The notes beneath the pieces were generated by a model, which was not told the DNA's origin, ran no database searches, and was given only the letters and a program-made list of their open reading frames with translations. Source: Paraburkholderia flagellata (lineage in GTDB: Bacteria > Pseudomonadota > Gammaproteobacteria > Burkholderiales > Burkholderiaceae). Taken from it: a DNA stretch of 64,000 nt. Shown here piece by piece: positions 51,123-60,080 of the stretch. Position numbers and translations under genes: made by a program. The DNA lies in assembly GCF_021390645.1 (NCBI RefSeq), contig NZ_JAJEJT010000002.1:930001-994000 (forward strand), given 5' to 3'. Within the stretch, counting starts at the first letter, position 1. Every line of letters begins with the position of its first letter.

Positions 51123-52744
51123 CGCTGTGCTCCAATCGGGATCGCGGGCACGGCCGTTTCGGGCGTCGCCAGCAGCTGCGCGATCGGGTAACCGTAGTTG
51201 GTGATCGTGAGGGCGATCATCAGCACGATCCACAGCCCGAAGCTATTGAGCGCCACCGGCAGCGTGGCCGACTCGTGCACCGGCTTGCTGAAGCGATATT
51301 CCTCGAGCGCGGCCGCCTCGCTGCGATGACCCTGGACCAGCACGATGAAGAACAGCACCGCCGAAATCACGAGGATCAGTCCGCCAATTGCGGAAAGCGC
51401 CACGAGCGCGCCCTGGCCCGCGAGCGCCGGGTCGCTGTAATCGTAGTAGGCCATGCGCCGCGGCATGCCCATGAGGCCGACCAGGTGCCACGGGAAGGTC
51501 GTCACGATCATGCCGATGAACCACAGCCACAGCTGCCAGCGCATGAGGCGCCAGTTGTTGAGCGCGCGGCCGGTGATCTGCGGCCACAGGTCGTAGGCAA
51601 TGGCGAAGTACATGATGACGATCGCGCCGCCATAGATCAGGTGAAAGTGGCCCGTGATCCATTGCGTGTTGTGCACGGACTGGTCGAGCTGGTAGCTCAT
51701 GTTGATGAGGCCGCCCGCGCCGCCAAAACCAAGCATGACGAACGAGAACGCCACGGCCAGCATTTGCGGGTTCTGCCACGGCAGCTTCGCGATCCAGCCA
51801 AACGGCCCCTTGCCGCCGCGCAGCCGCCCCGCGATTTCAACCGACGCGCAGATCGTGAACACGGTAAGGAGCGTGGGCACGGAGACGAGCGCCGTGAACA
51901 CCGACTGCACGAACTTGAAGCCCGAGCCCACCTGCGGATCGGTGAAGAGGTGGTGCAGGCCGATCGGCATGGCCACCACGAGAAACAGGATGAACGAGAT
52001 GCGCGCCATGACGTCGCTGTAGAGCCGGCCGCCGATCGCGCGCGGGATGATCGTGTAGTACGCGATATAGGCGGGCACGAGCCAGAAGTAGACGATGGCG
52101 TGCAGCGTCCAGGAGAAGAACACGCGCGCGAGGCCCGCGTCGATGGTATTGCGCCATCCGAAGGCCACGGGCAGGATCTGGAACAGCACTTCGATAGCCG
52201 CGCCCACCGCGGTCCAGCCCCAGAGATACGCACCCGCCGTGGTCGCGAACATGGCGAGCGGCAGAGGCTTGCCGCGATTCTCGCGCTTCCATTTCGCGGT
52301 GTTCACGCCCATCAGCGCGACCCAGACCCACGAGCCCACCACGACGAGCACGACGCCCAGGTAATAGAACACGTTGCCGATCATCGGCGGGTAGAACGTG
52401 TAGAGCACCGAGGCGAGCCCGAGCGCTACGGGCACCGAGGCCGTGACGGCGCCGAGCGCAAGCAGGATGAAGCCGAGCCAGGCCCACTTCACGCCGACGA
52501 GCGGGCGCTTGAGCGCCAGCTCGCTGACCGCGTAGCCGAAGCCCATGGCGATGAGCGTGGGAAACACGTAGCCCATCACGGTGCCGTGCTCCGTGACCGA
52601 GCGGTAGTACAGCTCGGGGTCGTTGAGCCATGGGTGCATCGGGCTGCGCACGAACATCTGCCACGCGCCGAGCAGCAGCGCCACGCCGAACACGATGAAC
52701 GCGAGCCAGAAGTGGGCGAGTACGAGTCGCTTGTTATTTAACAC
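51119..52744 (-). CDS. cbaA: ba3-type (B-family) heme-copper oxidase subunit I
   Basis: Catalytic subunit of 541 residues. Ligands: LHAIVYFWLVPAYIAYYT (CuB His and Tyr), PIGLHHLFTDPQVG (CuB His pair), TQWITGHFHLIYGG (heme His pair), and an N-terminal EHGTVMGYVF (low-spin heme His). The sequence lacks the D-channel glutamate region of A-type enzymes, as B-family oxidases do, and would pump protons through the K-like channel only. The GTG at 52744 is preferred (GGAG site, and helix 1 starts after 10 residues); it overlaps subunit II by 11 bases. B-type oxidases typically have high oxygen affinity. Confidence 0.9.
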   Translation of the reverse strand: MLNNKRLVLAHFWLAFIVFGVALLLGAWQMFVRSPMHPWLNDPELYYRSVTEHGTVMGYVFPTLIAMGFGYAVSELALKRPLVGVKWAWLGFILLALGAVTASVPVALGLASVLYTFYPPMIGNVFYYLGVVLVVVGSWVWVALMGVNTAKWKRENRGKPLPLAMFATTAGAYLWGWTAVGAAIEVLFQILPVAFGWRNTIDAGLARVFFSWTLHAIVYFWLVPAYIAYYTIIPRAIGGRLYSDVMARISFILFLVVAMPIGLHHLFTDPQVGSGFKFVQSVFTALVSVPTLLTVFTICASVEIAGRLRGGKGPFGWIAKLPWQNPQMLAVAFSFVMLGFGGAGGLINMSYQLDQSVHNTQWITGHFHLIYGGAIVIMYFAIAYDLWPQITGRALNNWRLMRWQLWLWFIGMIVTTFPWHLVGLMGMPRRMAYYDYSDPALAGQGALVALSAIGGLILVISAVLFFIVLVQGHRSEAAALEEYRFSKPVHESATLPVALNSFGLWIVLMIALTITNYGYPIAQLLATPETAVPAIPIGAQR

Positions 52745-53309
52745 AGCTGAGTCTCCGCGCTGAATTGCCTGCCTGGTTCGCCATCTGCATGAAGGCATCC
52801 TTGTCGATGACCTTCACGTGGGCCCACATGCCCTGGTGGCCCGTGCCGCAGTATTCGTGGCACGGCATGAGGTGGTCGGCGGGTTTGTCGAAGGTCGTGC
52901 GGAACGTCGAGATGTAGCCGGGCTCGACCATCGAGTTCAGGTTGGTGTCGGTGACGAGAAAGCCGTGCACGACATCGGCGCTCGTCGCGCGGAACGTAAT
53001 CGGCGTGTTCGCGGGAACGACGATGCATTGCGGCGTGAACGAGTACTGTTGCGCGAGAATGCGCACCGTCACGGAGCCGTCGGTTTCGACTGCACTACCG
53101 AGGTTCGATTCGACGAATTCGCCGGACACGTGCAGCGTTTCCGGATTGACGAGCTCCACGCGCGAGGGCGGCATCATGGCCCAGTGCAGGCCCGTGAATA
53201 CCACCACGGCCACGAGCAGGGAGACGAACGCCACCATGAGCGTCGCCCAGCGGCGCTCGACGCGCGCGGCGACTTCGGCACTGGCATGGTTATCGAGCGG
53301 ATTCGACAT
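52734..53309 (-). CDS. cbaB: ba3-type oxidase subunit II (CuA)
   Basis: A 191-residue subunit with a single N-terminal helix (about 22-45) and a cupredoxin domain. CuA ligands are in PCHEYCGTGHQGMW plus an upstream His in VVHGFLVTDTNLN. The single anchor helix, instead of two, agrees with the B family. It is translationally coupled to subunit I downstream and preceded by the small subunit (28 bases). Confidence 0.9.
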   Translation of the reverse strand: MSNPLDNHASAEVAARVERRWATLMVAFVSLLVAVVVFTGLHWAMMPPSRVELVNPETLHVSGEFVESNLGSAVETDGSVTVRILAQQYSFTPQCIVVPANTPITFRATSADVVHGFLVTDTNLNSMVEPGYISTFRTTFDKPADHLMPCHEYCGTGHQGMWAHVKVIDKDAFMQMANQAGNSARRLSCVK

Positions 53310-53337
53310 GAGGCCGGCCTTTTCTTGTCTGTCTGGT

Positions 53338-53520
53338 CTATTGGATGACGCCGCGCGGCAGGAACACGACGAAGTAGAAGATGAACCAGAGCGCGGCCAC
53401 GATCGCCGTGGCGATGCCCGCTACCGCGAGCGCGCCGCCCGGGCCGCTGGCCACGATCTCGTCGACCTGTTCGTGTTGCGGGCGCTCGCCCGGTTGTTCG
53501 GGTACGGGAGTTTCGATCAT
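53338..53520 (-). CDS. Small single-helix oxidase subunit (ba3 IIa-like)
   Basis: A 60-residue protein with a hydrophilic N terminus and a C-terminal helix (ALAVAGIATAIVAALWFIFYFVVFLP split as residues 30-55). Its size, position directly before subunit II and single helix resemble the IIa polypeptide of ba3 oxidases. It ends 28 bases before the subunit II start. Confidence 0.7.
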   Translation of the reverse strand: MIETPVPEQPGERPQHEQVDEIVASGPGGALAVAGIATAIVAALWFIFYFVVFLPRGVIQ

Positions 53521-53527
53521 CGCAGCC

Positions 53528-54892
53528 TCAGAAAAGCGGCGCGGAACGCAGCGCGTTCACTTCATGTTCGGAAACCGGCGTGCCGTGATTGCCCCACGCC
53601 GTGCGGATATACGTGACAACGGCCGCCACTTCTTCATCGGAGAGCGACTGCGCGAAGGGCGGCATGCCATAGGGCATGGGGTTCTTGCGCGTGCCCGGCG
53701 CATAGCCGCCGTTGAGCACCATGCGGATGGGGTTCACGGCCGAGTTCATCTGAATGGACTGGTTGTCGGCAAGCGGCGGGAAATGCGGCGGCTTGCCCTG
53801 GCCTTCGGTCGCATGGCAGACCGCGCACTGCGACTCGTAGATCTTCTTGCCGAGCGGCACGAGGCGGGCGGCTTCCTCCGACACGAAGGTGCTCTTGGGC
53901 GACTTGTCGACTTCGTTGTTGTGGCCCGGCAGCGATTTCAGATACACGGCTACGGCGCGCACATCGTCTTCGGTGAGGTACTGGAAGCTGTCGTAGACCA
54001 CTTCGGCCATCGGTCCGTACACAGCGCCGCGTTTGGACACGCCCGCGTGCAACAGATCGACGATGTCCTCGATGCTCCAGTCGCCGAGGCCCGCTTCCTT
54101 GTTCGACGTGAGCGAGGGCGCGTACCAGTTCTGCACGGGAATCAAGCCGCCCTGGAACTCCTTCGACGCCGAGTTACCGCCGAGCGCGTTGATGGCCGTG
54201 TGGCACATCGTGCAGTGGCCGAGGCCTTGCACGAGATACGCGCCGCGATTCCATTCGGCGGACTGCGCCGGGTCGGGTTTGAACTCGCCCTGGCGGAAGA
54301 ACAGCGTGCGCCAGCCGAGCAGCAGCGCGCGCTTGTTATACGGGAAGCGCAGGTCGTGTGCGCGGTTCTCCTTGTGCACGGCCGGCGTGGAGAGCAGGTA
54401 AGCGAAAATGGCGTCCGAGTCCGCGCGCGTGACCTTCGTGTACGACGCGAACGGCATGGCCGGATAGAGCAGCGTGCCGTCGCGCGATTTGCCCTCGTGC
54501 AACATGCGGTAGAACTCATCGGCGGTCCACGCGCCGATGCCGAACGTCTTGTCCGACGAGATGTTCGGCGTGTAGAGCGTGCCGAAGGGCGTTTCCATCG
54601 GACGGCCGCCGCCGAACATCTGTTCGGAGGGCACCGTGTGGCAAGCGATACAGTCGCCGGCGCGTGCGAGGTATTCGCCGCGTGCGATCTGTTCGGCGTT
54701 GCTCGCGATCGGCTTGGCATTGGCCGCGGCTGCTGCTGCTGCGGCGCTTGCCGCGTCGGCTGCGTTCGCGTGGGGCGCGGCCGTTTGCGCGAGCGCGACC
54801 GCGGCGCCCATGCACAGCGTGGCTGCCGCGAACGACAGGCGAGCGCCGAACGGCTTGAGCGATGCGGGGAGAAGGGATCGAAGTCTGCGCAC
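53528..54892 (-). CDS. Tri-heme cytochrome c (alcohol-dehydrogenase cytochrome-subunit type)
   Basis: A 454-residue exported protein with three CxxCH motifs (CIACH, CTMCH, CAVCH), each in a class I cytochrome domain. GEYLARAGDCIACH and GAYLVQGLGHCTMCH are typical of the membrane cytochrome subunit of alcohol/gluconate dehydrogenases. No ATG fits; the GTG at 54892 is the best start and gives an Arg-rich signal peptide. It ends 7 bases before the small oxidase subunit, so it serves the ba3 oxidase, either as electron donor or as the cytochrome part of a periplasmic dehydrogenase (inference). Confidence 0.84.
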   Translation of the reverse strand: MRRLRSLLPASLKPFGARLSFAAATLCMGAAVALAQTAAPHANAADAASAAAAAAAANAKPIASNAEQIARGEYLARAGDCIACHTVPSEQMFGGGRPMETPFGTLYTPNISSDKTFGIGAWTADEFYRMLHEGKSRDGTLLYPAMPFASYTKVTRADSDAIFAYLLSTPAVHKENRAHDLRFPYNKRALLLGWRTLFFRQGEFKPDPAQSAEWNRGAYLVQGLGHCTMCHTAINALGGNSASKEFQGGLIPVQNWYAPSLTSNKEAGLGDWSIEDIVDLLHAGVSKRGAVYGPMAEVVYDSFQYLTEDDVRAVAVYLKSLPGHNNEVDKSPKSTFVSEEAARLVPLGKKIYESQCAVCHATEGQGKPPHFPPLADNQSIQMNSAVNPIRMVLNGGYAPGTRKNPMPYGMPPFAQSLSDEEVAAVVTYIRTAWGNHGTPVSEHEVNALRSAPLF

Positions 54893-54905
54893 GTCGAGGC
54901 CCCGG

Positions 54906-55604
54906 CTAGTTATGGACGCTGCCGCACGCGAGCGGCAGCGGCGAGGCCGCCGCTGGCGTCGCATCGGCAGGCGCGGGTTGCGACGAGAGCCATGCCGCGA
55001 TCGCGGTGATATCGCGGTCGGCGAGACGGGTGGCGATGTCGTGCATGCAGTCCGGCGCGGCGGCGCGGCGCGTGCCGTAGCGGAATGCGCCGAGCTGCGC
55101 GCTGATGTAATTCGGATGCAGGCCCACGAGACCCGGAATGGCCGGTTGCATGCCCGTGAGCGAGGCGCCGTGGCAGCCTGCGCAGGCGGGCACGTTGCGC
55201 TTGCTGTCGCCGTTCAGGACGAGCGTCTTGCCGAGCGCGAGCGTGGCCGCATCGACCGTGGGCTTCGCGGGCGGCGGATAAGGCGGGTGCTGCTGCGAGA
55301 AGAACTCCGCGATCTGCTTGAGGTAGGCGTCGGGCAGATACGCCAGCAGATAGTTCATGGGCGGATAACTGCGGCCACCGTCGCGGAAGGCGACGAGCTG
55401 GTTGAACAGATAGCCCGCCGGCTTGCCCGCGAGACGCGGGAAGTAGTCGTTGTCGGTGCCTTCGCCGTGCGCGCCGTGGCAGGCCGCGCAACCCATCACG
55501 CGGGCCTGCATCGTGTCAGGCGCGGGCTCGGCGGGCGGCGCCGCCAAAAGCGGCGCCCATGGCAGCGCGAGCGCAAGGATGAGGAAGACGATGCGGTTTC
55601 TCAA
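54906..55604 (-). CDS. Di-heme cytochrome c (c4-like)
   Basis: A 232-residue exported protein with a Sec signal (FLILALALPWAPLLAAP) and two heme motifs (CAACH, CAGCH) in duplicated cytochrome domains, as in cytochrome c4. The start is a TTG at 55604, with a GAGGGAA site just upstream; no ATG is available. It is the first gene of the ba3 oxidase operon, after a 432-base upstream region. Confidence 0.85.
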   Translation of the reverse strand: MRNRIVFLILALALPWAPLLAAPPAEPAPDTMQARVMGCAACHGAHGEGTDNDYFPRLAGKPAGYLFNQLVAFRDGGRSYPPMNYLLAYLPDAYLKQIAEFFSQQHPPYPPPAKPTVDAATLALGKTLVLNGDSKRNVPACAGCHGASLTGMQPAIPGLVGLHPNYISAQLGAFRYGTRRAAAPDCMHDIATRLADRDITAIAAWLSSQPAPADATPAAASPLPLACGSVHN

Positions 55605-56036
55605 TGATTCCCTCGGTACGGAATGTGACTACACAAACGCGTTGCGATTCGATATCAGTTGAGGCGTCGTCCGTGGGGATTCTCGTTTTCTATGACGGCC
55701 GGGCGCGCACCTTTTCGTGGAGATTATCGGAGAACGCCGACTTGTGCAGCCAGGATGTACAAATAAATTTGCTCCGATCCCAACTGCACGATATGTTTGC
55801 TAACACAACGATATGTGTTTCTCGTTACGGGAAAGCGAGTCGAAAATTGCATCGGAATACGAAATAAAATGAGGATCATTTAGCAGGTGGGATTTTGTGC
55901 TGTGTTCAGGCTTGCCCGGATCGCGTCGATCACGTAGTCATAGGATGTCCTCAGCCGCTTGTGCGTACGCTTTTCCCGCGGTTGTCCGACAACGTATAAT
56001 GGAATGACATACGCATATCGAGCCAAGGAGATCCAC
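55605..56036. other. Divergent region between the ba3 oxidase operon and the GntR regulator
   Basis: The low-GC stretch 55740-55870 contains a direct repeat ACGATATGT (55788-55796 and 55808-55816), 20 bp apart, in the upstream region of the oxidase operon. The right-hand end holds the GntR promoter. No gene seen. Confidence 0.5.
55981..56000 (+). promoter_or_regulatory. Promoter and operator of the GntR regulator gene
   Basis: A perfect palindrome GTTGTCCGACAAC (55981-55993) is followed by a consensus -10 TATAAT (55995-56000); the -35 (near 55972) is weak. The palindrome lies between -35 and -10, where a bound dimer would block polymerase, which suggests autorepression by the FadR/GntR protein. 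Related 13-mers occur at 58469 and 58641. Confidence 0.6.
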
Positions 56037-56777
56037 ATGGCGGAGTCGCTTGCCACGCCCATCGCCGCGCGTAGCCGCAATCTCGCCGAGCAGGTCGTCA
56101 ACTTCATCAACGAGCAGATCGCCACGCGCGCGCTCAAGCCCGGCGACAAGCTGCCCACCGAAAGCAACCTCATGACGCAACTGGGCGTGAGCCGCACGGT
56201 GGTGCGCGAGGCCATTTCGCGTCTGCAGGCCATGTCGGTGATCGAAACGCGCCACGGCATCGGCAGCTTCGTGCTGGAGCCGCGCCGCGAGCCGCTCGAT
56301 CTCGATGTCGTACCGGCCGGCACGCTGGACGATGTGCTTTCCGTGCTCGAGTTGCGCATCAGCCTCGAAACGGAGGCCGCGGGTCTTGCCGCGCAGCGTG
56401 CGAGCGAGCGCGACCTGGCCGGCATGCGTGCCGCGCTAGAGGCACTCGACGTCGTGATCCGCTCGGGCGGCGACAGCTCGGGCGCCGATCTCGAATTCCA
56501 CGTTTCGGTGGCGCGCGCCACGGGCAACCGCTATTTCGTCGATATCCTCACGCAGATGGGCGCGGCGTTGATCCCGCGCCGTCGCGTCGATTCGGCGGGC
56601 ATTGCGCATCGCGATCCGCAGGCTTACGCCGAACTGGTGAACCGCGAGCACGAAAGCATTTTCGACGCCATTGCCCGTCACGATTCCGAAGGCGCGCGCG
56701 CGGCCATGCGCATGCATCTGTCGAGCAGCCGCGAGCGGCTGCGCCGTGCGGCGGCGGAGTCGGGGGAAAAGGCGTAG
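56037..56777 (+). CDS. FadR/GntR-family regulator of the sugar-acid locus
   Basis: A 246-residue regulator with an N-terminal winged helix (PGDKLPTESNLMTQLGVSRT, VREAISRLQAMSVIETRHGIG) and an all-helical FCD effector domain (metal-type histidines in LEFHVSVARATGN and AMRMHLSSS). FadR-type regulators of this form control hexuronate and aldarate genes (family knowledge). The ATG at 56037 has AAGGAG. It is convergent with the semialdehyde dehydrogenase gene and close to the glucarate operon, so it is the probable local repressor. Confidence 0.9.
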   Translation: MAESLATPIAARSRNLAEQVVNFINEQIATRALKPGDKLPTESNLMTQLGVSRTVVREAISRLQAMSVIETRHGIGSFVLEPRREPLDLDVVPAGTLDDVLSVLELRISLETEAAGLAAQRASERDLAGMRAALEALDVVIRSGGDSSGADLEFHVSVARATGNRYFVDILTQMGAALIPRRRVDSAGIAHRDPQAYAELVNREHESIFDAIARHDSEGARAAMRMHLSSSRERLRRAAAESGEKA

Positions 56778-56805
56778 CGCGTTTGAATTTAGAACGTGCA
56801 TGGAA

Positions 56806-56831
56806 AAACAGCGGCCAAGGCCGCTGTTTTC
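56806..56831. terminator. Bidirectional terminator between convergent genes
   Basis: A 12-bp perfect stem, AAAACAGCGGCC (56806-56817) with GGCCGCTGTTTT (56820-56831), has a minimal 2-base gap at its centre and T-runs on both strands. It serves the GntR regulator (plus) and the semialdehyde dehydrogenase (minus), which end on either side. Confidence 0.85.
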
Positions 56832-56853
56832 ATTTGCGCTGCGCGAACGGAGA

Positions 56854-58437
56854 TTACCCGCGCACGAGCTCGCCGTTCTTGCGACGCCAGAGGTCGAGCG
56901 GATTGGCGTCCGCGAGCGCCTGCGGCAGCAGTTCGGCCGGGAAGTCCTGATAACAGACCGGCCGCAGGAAGCGCTCCATCGCGCTCGTGCCCACCGACGT
57001 CGCGCGGCTATCGGAAGTGGCCGGGAACGGGCCGCCGTGCACCATCGCGTGCGTGACTTCCACGCCGGTCGGAAAGCCGTTCACGAGCAGGCGGCCCGCC
57101 TTGCGCTCGAGAATCGGCACGAGGCGCATGGCGGCGGGCACGTCGGTGCGGTCCATCTGGATTGTCGCGGTGAGTTGGCCCGCGAAGTGCTCGGCCACGG
57201 CGAGCAGTTGGGCTTCGTCCTTGCAGCGCACGAGCGTCGAGGCCGGACCGAACACTTCGTCTTCGAGGGCGGGCTGCGCGAGAAAGGTTTGGGCGTCGGT
57301 CACGAAGAGGGCGGCGAACGCCTGGTTCGGGCCGCTCGCGGGCTGGCCTTGCGCGAGCGCGCTTACGCCCTGGGTTTCGGCCAGACGCCGCGCGCCTTCT
57401 TCATACGCCGCATGGATACCCGAGGTGAGCATGGTCTGCGCGGGCTTGACGCCCAGCGCCTGCGCCGCGGCCTGCGCGAACTGGTCGAGCGCCGGACCTT
57501 CGATGCCGATCGCCAGACCCGGATTCGTGCAGAACTGACCCGCGCCGAGCACGAGCGAATCGACGAAGCCCTGCGCGATGGCCGCGCCGCGCGCCGCGAG
57601 CGCCTCGGGCAACAGGAAGACGGGATTGATGCTGCTCATTTCCGCATAGACGGGAATGGGCTCGGGGCGGTTCGCGGCGATGCGCATGAGCGCCGTGCCG
57701 CCCGCTCGCGAGCCGGTGAAACCCACGGCCTTGACGGCCGGATGCGCAACGAGCGCCTCGCCCACGGTGCGGCCCGCGCCGACGATGAGCGAGAACACGC
57801 CTTCGGGCAGCCCCATGTCCCGCACGGCTTGCTGGATCACGCGGCCGACCATCTCCGAGGTGCCGAGGTGCGCGCCGTGCGCCTTGACGATCACCGGGCA
57901 GCCCGCCGCGAGGGCCGCGGCCGTGTCGCCGCCCGCCACCGAGAACGCGAGCGGGAAGTTGCTGGCGCCGAACACCGCGACCGGTCCGAGCGCGATTTTC
58001 TGCAGACGCAGGTCGGCGCGCGGCAGCGGCTTGCGCTCGGGCAGGGCGGCGTCGAGCGTGGGCGTGAGCCACAGCCCCTGGCGCACTTCCTGTGCGAACA
58101 GCTTCAGTTGGCCGACGGTGCGGCCGCGCTCGCCTTCGAGGCGCGCCTTGGGCAGGCCAGTTTCCGCGTGGGCGCGTTCGGTGAGCGCGTCGCCCAGCGC
58201 GGCGATGCCGTCGGCGATGCGTTCGAGGAACGCCGCGCGCACGGCGAGGGGCAGCGTGCGGTAGGCGTCGAACGCCGCGGCTGCGAGCTTGCAGGCGGCG
58301 TCGACGTCGGCTGCCGTGCCGCTGCCGAAGGCCGGCGCGGGGATCGCTTCGCCCGTGGCGGGATTGAAAGCCGCGAGCGGTTTTTCCGAGCCGCGCACAG
58401 CGCGGCCTCCAATGAGCATGTCGCCAGTGATTTGCAT
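56854..58437 (-). CDS. Alpha-ketoglutarate semialdehyde dehydrogenase
   Basis: An NAD(P)+-dependent aldehyde dehydrogenase of 527 residues that oxidises 2,5-dioxopentanoate to 2-oxoglutarate, the last step of D-glucarate, galactarate and L-arabinose oxidative routes. Visible motifs: [33 protein letters not shown], catalytic Glu in [11 protein letters not shown] and Cys in [10 protein letters not shown]. Length and these motifs match the KGSADH type of sugar-acid clusters. The ATG at 58437 has GGAG 6 bases upstream and is preferred to the ATG at 58452. It is divergent from the glucarate operon. Confidence 0.9.
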   Translation of the reverse strand: MQITGDMLIGGRAVRGSEKPLAAFNPATGEAIPAPAFGSGTAADVDAACKLAAAAFDAYRTLPLAVRAAFLERIADGIAALGDALTERAHAETGLPKARLEGERGRTVGQLKLFAQEVRQGLWLTPTLDAALPERKPLPRADLRLQKIALGPVAVFGASNFPLAFSVAGGDTAAALAAGCPVIVKAHGAHLGTSEMVGRVIQQAVRDMGLPEGVFSLIVGAGRTVGEALVAHPAVKAVGFTGSRAGGTALMRIAANRPEPIPVYAEMSSINPVFLLPEALAARGAAIAQGFVDSLVLGAGQFCTNPGLAIGIEGPALDQFAQAAAQALGVKPAQTMLTSGIHAAYEEGARRLAETQGVSALAQGQPASGPNQAFAALFVTDAQTFLAQPALEDEVFGPASTLVRCKDEAQLLAVAEHFAGQLTATIQMDRTDVPAAMRLVPILERKAGRLLVNGFPTGVEVTHAMVHGGPFPATSDSRATSVGTSAMERFLRPVCYQDFPAELLPQALADANPLDLWRRKNGELVRG

Positions 58438-58468
58438 GTCGTCTCCGAGCATCGTTACAGTGAGTTAA

Positions 58469-58481
58469 GTCATCGTACAAC
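58469..58481 (-). promoter_or_regulatory. Operator of the semialdehyde dehydrogenase promoter
   Basis: GTCATCGTACAAC, a 13-mer related to the palindrome at 55981. On the minus strand it lies directly downstream of a -10-like TATTAT (58488-58483), the position expected for repression. A good -35 was not seen. Confidence 0.5.
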
Positions 58482-58610
58482 TATAATACGTCAGATCGCG
58501 GTCGCCGAACACCTGCGGCAGGCGCATTTGGCGGGTGAGAGGTGCTAAAAGTACACAAAATCAAGCCATATCGGCTATGATTCCCGTTCCATGACAGGGT
58601 AAACACGATA

Positions 58611-58653
58611 TTGGTTCCGGTGGCAGGGCAAGCTTAAAATGTCATCAGACAAC
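58611..58653 (+). promoter_or_regulatory. Promoter and operator of the glucarate operon
   Basis: A -35 TTGGTT (58611-58616) and -10 TAAAAT (58635-58640) are 18 bp apart. Immediately after the -10 comes GTCATCAGACAAC (58641-58653), the third member of the 13-mer family with GTTGTCCGACAAC and GTCATCGTACAAC. This would be the repressor site controlling the transporter, lactonase and dehydratase genes. Confidence 0.55.
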
Positions 58654-58709
58654 GTACCACGAAGCATCCAATCTACGCGCCCTTCGCGCGCATGAAGGAG
58701 ACAACCCCG

Positions 58710-60041
58710 ATGTCCGCCCCCGCCAACCGTTATGAAGACCTGCTGGAGTCGGCGAGCGCCAAGGTCCTGCGGCACGTGCTCCCGCTCTTCCTCATCATGT
58801 TCATCGCGAACTATATCGACCGTGTGAACGTCGGCTTCGCCGGCGCGCACATGAAGGCCGATATCGGCCTTTCGGCGGCGGCGTATGGGTTCGGCGCGGG
58901 GCTGTTCTTCGTGGGCTATGCGCTCTTCGAGGTGCCGTCCAACATCCTCATGCAAAAGTATGGCGCACGCGCCTGGCTCACGCGCATCATGGGCACGTGG
59001 GGCGTCGTGGCGGGCGCCATGGCGTTCGTGCACAGCGACACCGCGTTCTACGTGCTGCGTTTTCTGCTGGGCGTTGCCGAAGCGGGTTTCTTTCCCGGCG
59101 TGATCTACTACTTCGCGCAGTGGCTGCCGCAGAAGGAGCGCGGCAAGGCGGCGGCCGTGTTTCTCGCGGGCTCGGCGTTTGCCTCGGTGCTCTCGGGTCC
59201 GATCACGGGTGCGCTGCTTTCCGTGCGCGGACTGGGTCTTGCGGGCTGGCAGTGGATGTTCCTGATCGAAGGCGGCTTTTCCATCGTGCTGTGCGGCGTG
59301 AGTTGGGTGTTCCTCAAATCGCGCATTCGCGACGCGCACTGGCTCACGAGCGACGAGCAAGGCGCGCTCGAAACGTACCTGACGCGCGAGCAGGCCGAGC
59401 GCGAAGCCGCGACGGGCGCGCACGTGCCGGTGCTGCGCCTCCTGAAGGACCCGCAGATCGTTCTGTTCTGCTTCCTCTATTTCGCCATTCAGCTCACGAT
59501 TTACGCGGCCACGTTCTGGCTGCCCACGATCATCCGCAAGATGGGCAGCCTCAGCGACTTCCAGGTGGGCCTCTACAACGCCATTCCGTGGATGATCGCC
59601 ATCGTCGCGATGTACTGCTTCGCGCTGCTCTCGGCGAAGTACCGCTTCCAGCAGGCGTGGCTCGCCATCGCCCTCGTGATCGCGGCCTGCGGCCTGTTTG
59701 CTTCGACCTCGTCGGACCCGGTGTTCTCGTTCGTGGCGATCTGCTTCTCGGCCATCGGCTTCAAGGCGGCTTCGTCGCTGTTCTGGCCCATGCCGCAAGG
59801 CTATCTCGACACCCGCGTGGCCGCCGGCGTGATCGCGCTCATCAATTCGCTCGGCAACCTGGGCGGCTTCTTCGCCCCGGCTACCTTCGGCTATCTTCAA
59901 CAGCATACGGGCTCGATTACGGGCGGCCTCTACGGCTTGGGCGTGACCTCGCTCATCGCCGCCGCCGCCGCGTTCCTTGCCCGCAACAAGCCGTCGCACC
60001 GCGCCTTTGCCGATGATCCGGTCCGCAGCGGCGCGCACTGA
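58710..60041 (+). CDS. MFS transporter, anion:cation symporter (glucarate/galactarate type)
   Basis: A 443-residue twelve-helix transporter of the ACS family. FIANYIDRVNVGFAGAHMKAD is the typical TM1-loop, and NILMQKYGARAWLTRIMGTWG the loop 2-3 motif. ACS members import hexuronates, aldarates and phthalate. The context gives D-glucarate or galactarate as the likely substrate. ATG 58710 has AAGGAG 10 bases upstream and is preferred to an ATG six codons earlier. It is the first gene of the four-gene operon. Confidence 0.88.
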   Translation: MSAPANRYEDLLESASAKVLRHVLPLFLIMFIANYIDRVNVGFAGAHMKADIGLSAAAYGFGAGLFFVGYALFEVPSNILMQKYGARAWLTRIMGTWGVVAGAMAFVHSDTAFYVLRFLLGVAEAGFFPGVIYYFAQWLPQKERGKAAAVFLAGSAFASVLSGPITGALLSVRGLGLAGWQWMFLIEGGFSIVLCGVSWVFLKSRIRDAHWLTSDEQGALETYLTREQAEREAATGAHVPVLRLLKDPQIVLFCFLYFAIQLTIYAATFWLPTIIRKMGSLSDFQVGLYNAIPWMIAIVAMYCFALLSAKYRFQQAWLAIALVIAACGLFASTSSDPVFSFVAICFSAIGFKAASSLFWPMPQGYLDTRVAAGVIALINSLGNLGGFFAPATFGYLQQHTGSITGGLYGLGVTSLIAAAAAFLARNKPSHRAFADDPVRSGAH

Positions 60042-60080
60042 ACCCGAGCGCAACCCTCAATCGAGAAGGAAACCCACACC

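Noticed and set aside
53381-55009. A 542-codon plus-strand open frame through the ba3 cytochrome genes
   Set aside because: It crosses several coupled cytochrome genes whose CxxCH motifs lie on the other strand.
56671-58548. A 625-codon plus-strand open frame opposite the semialdehyde dehydrogenase
   Set aside because: It would read through the strong bidirectional terminator at 56806-56831 and mirrors a conserved enzyme.
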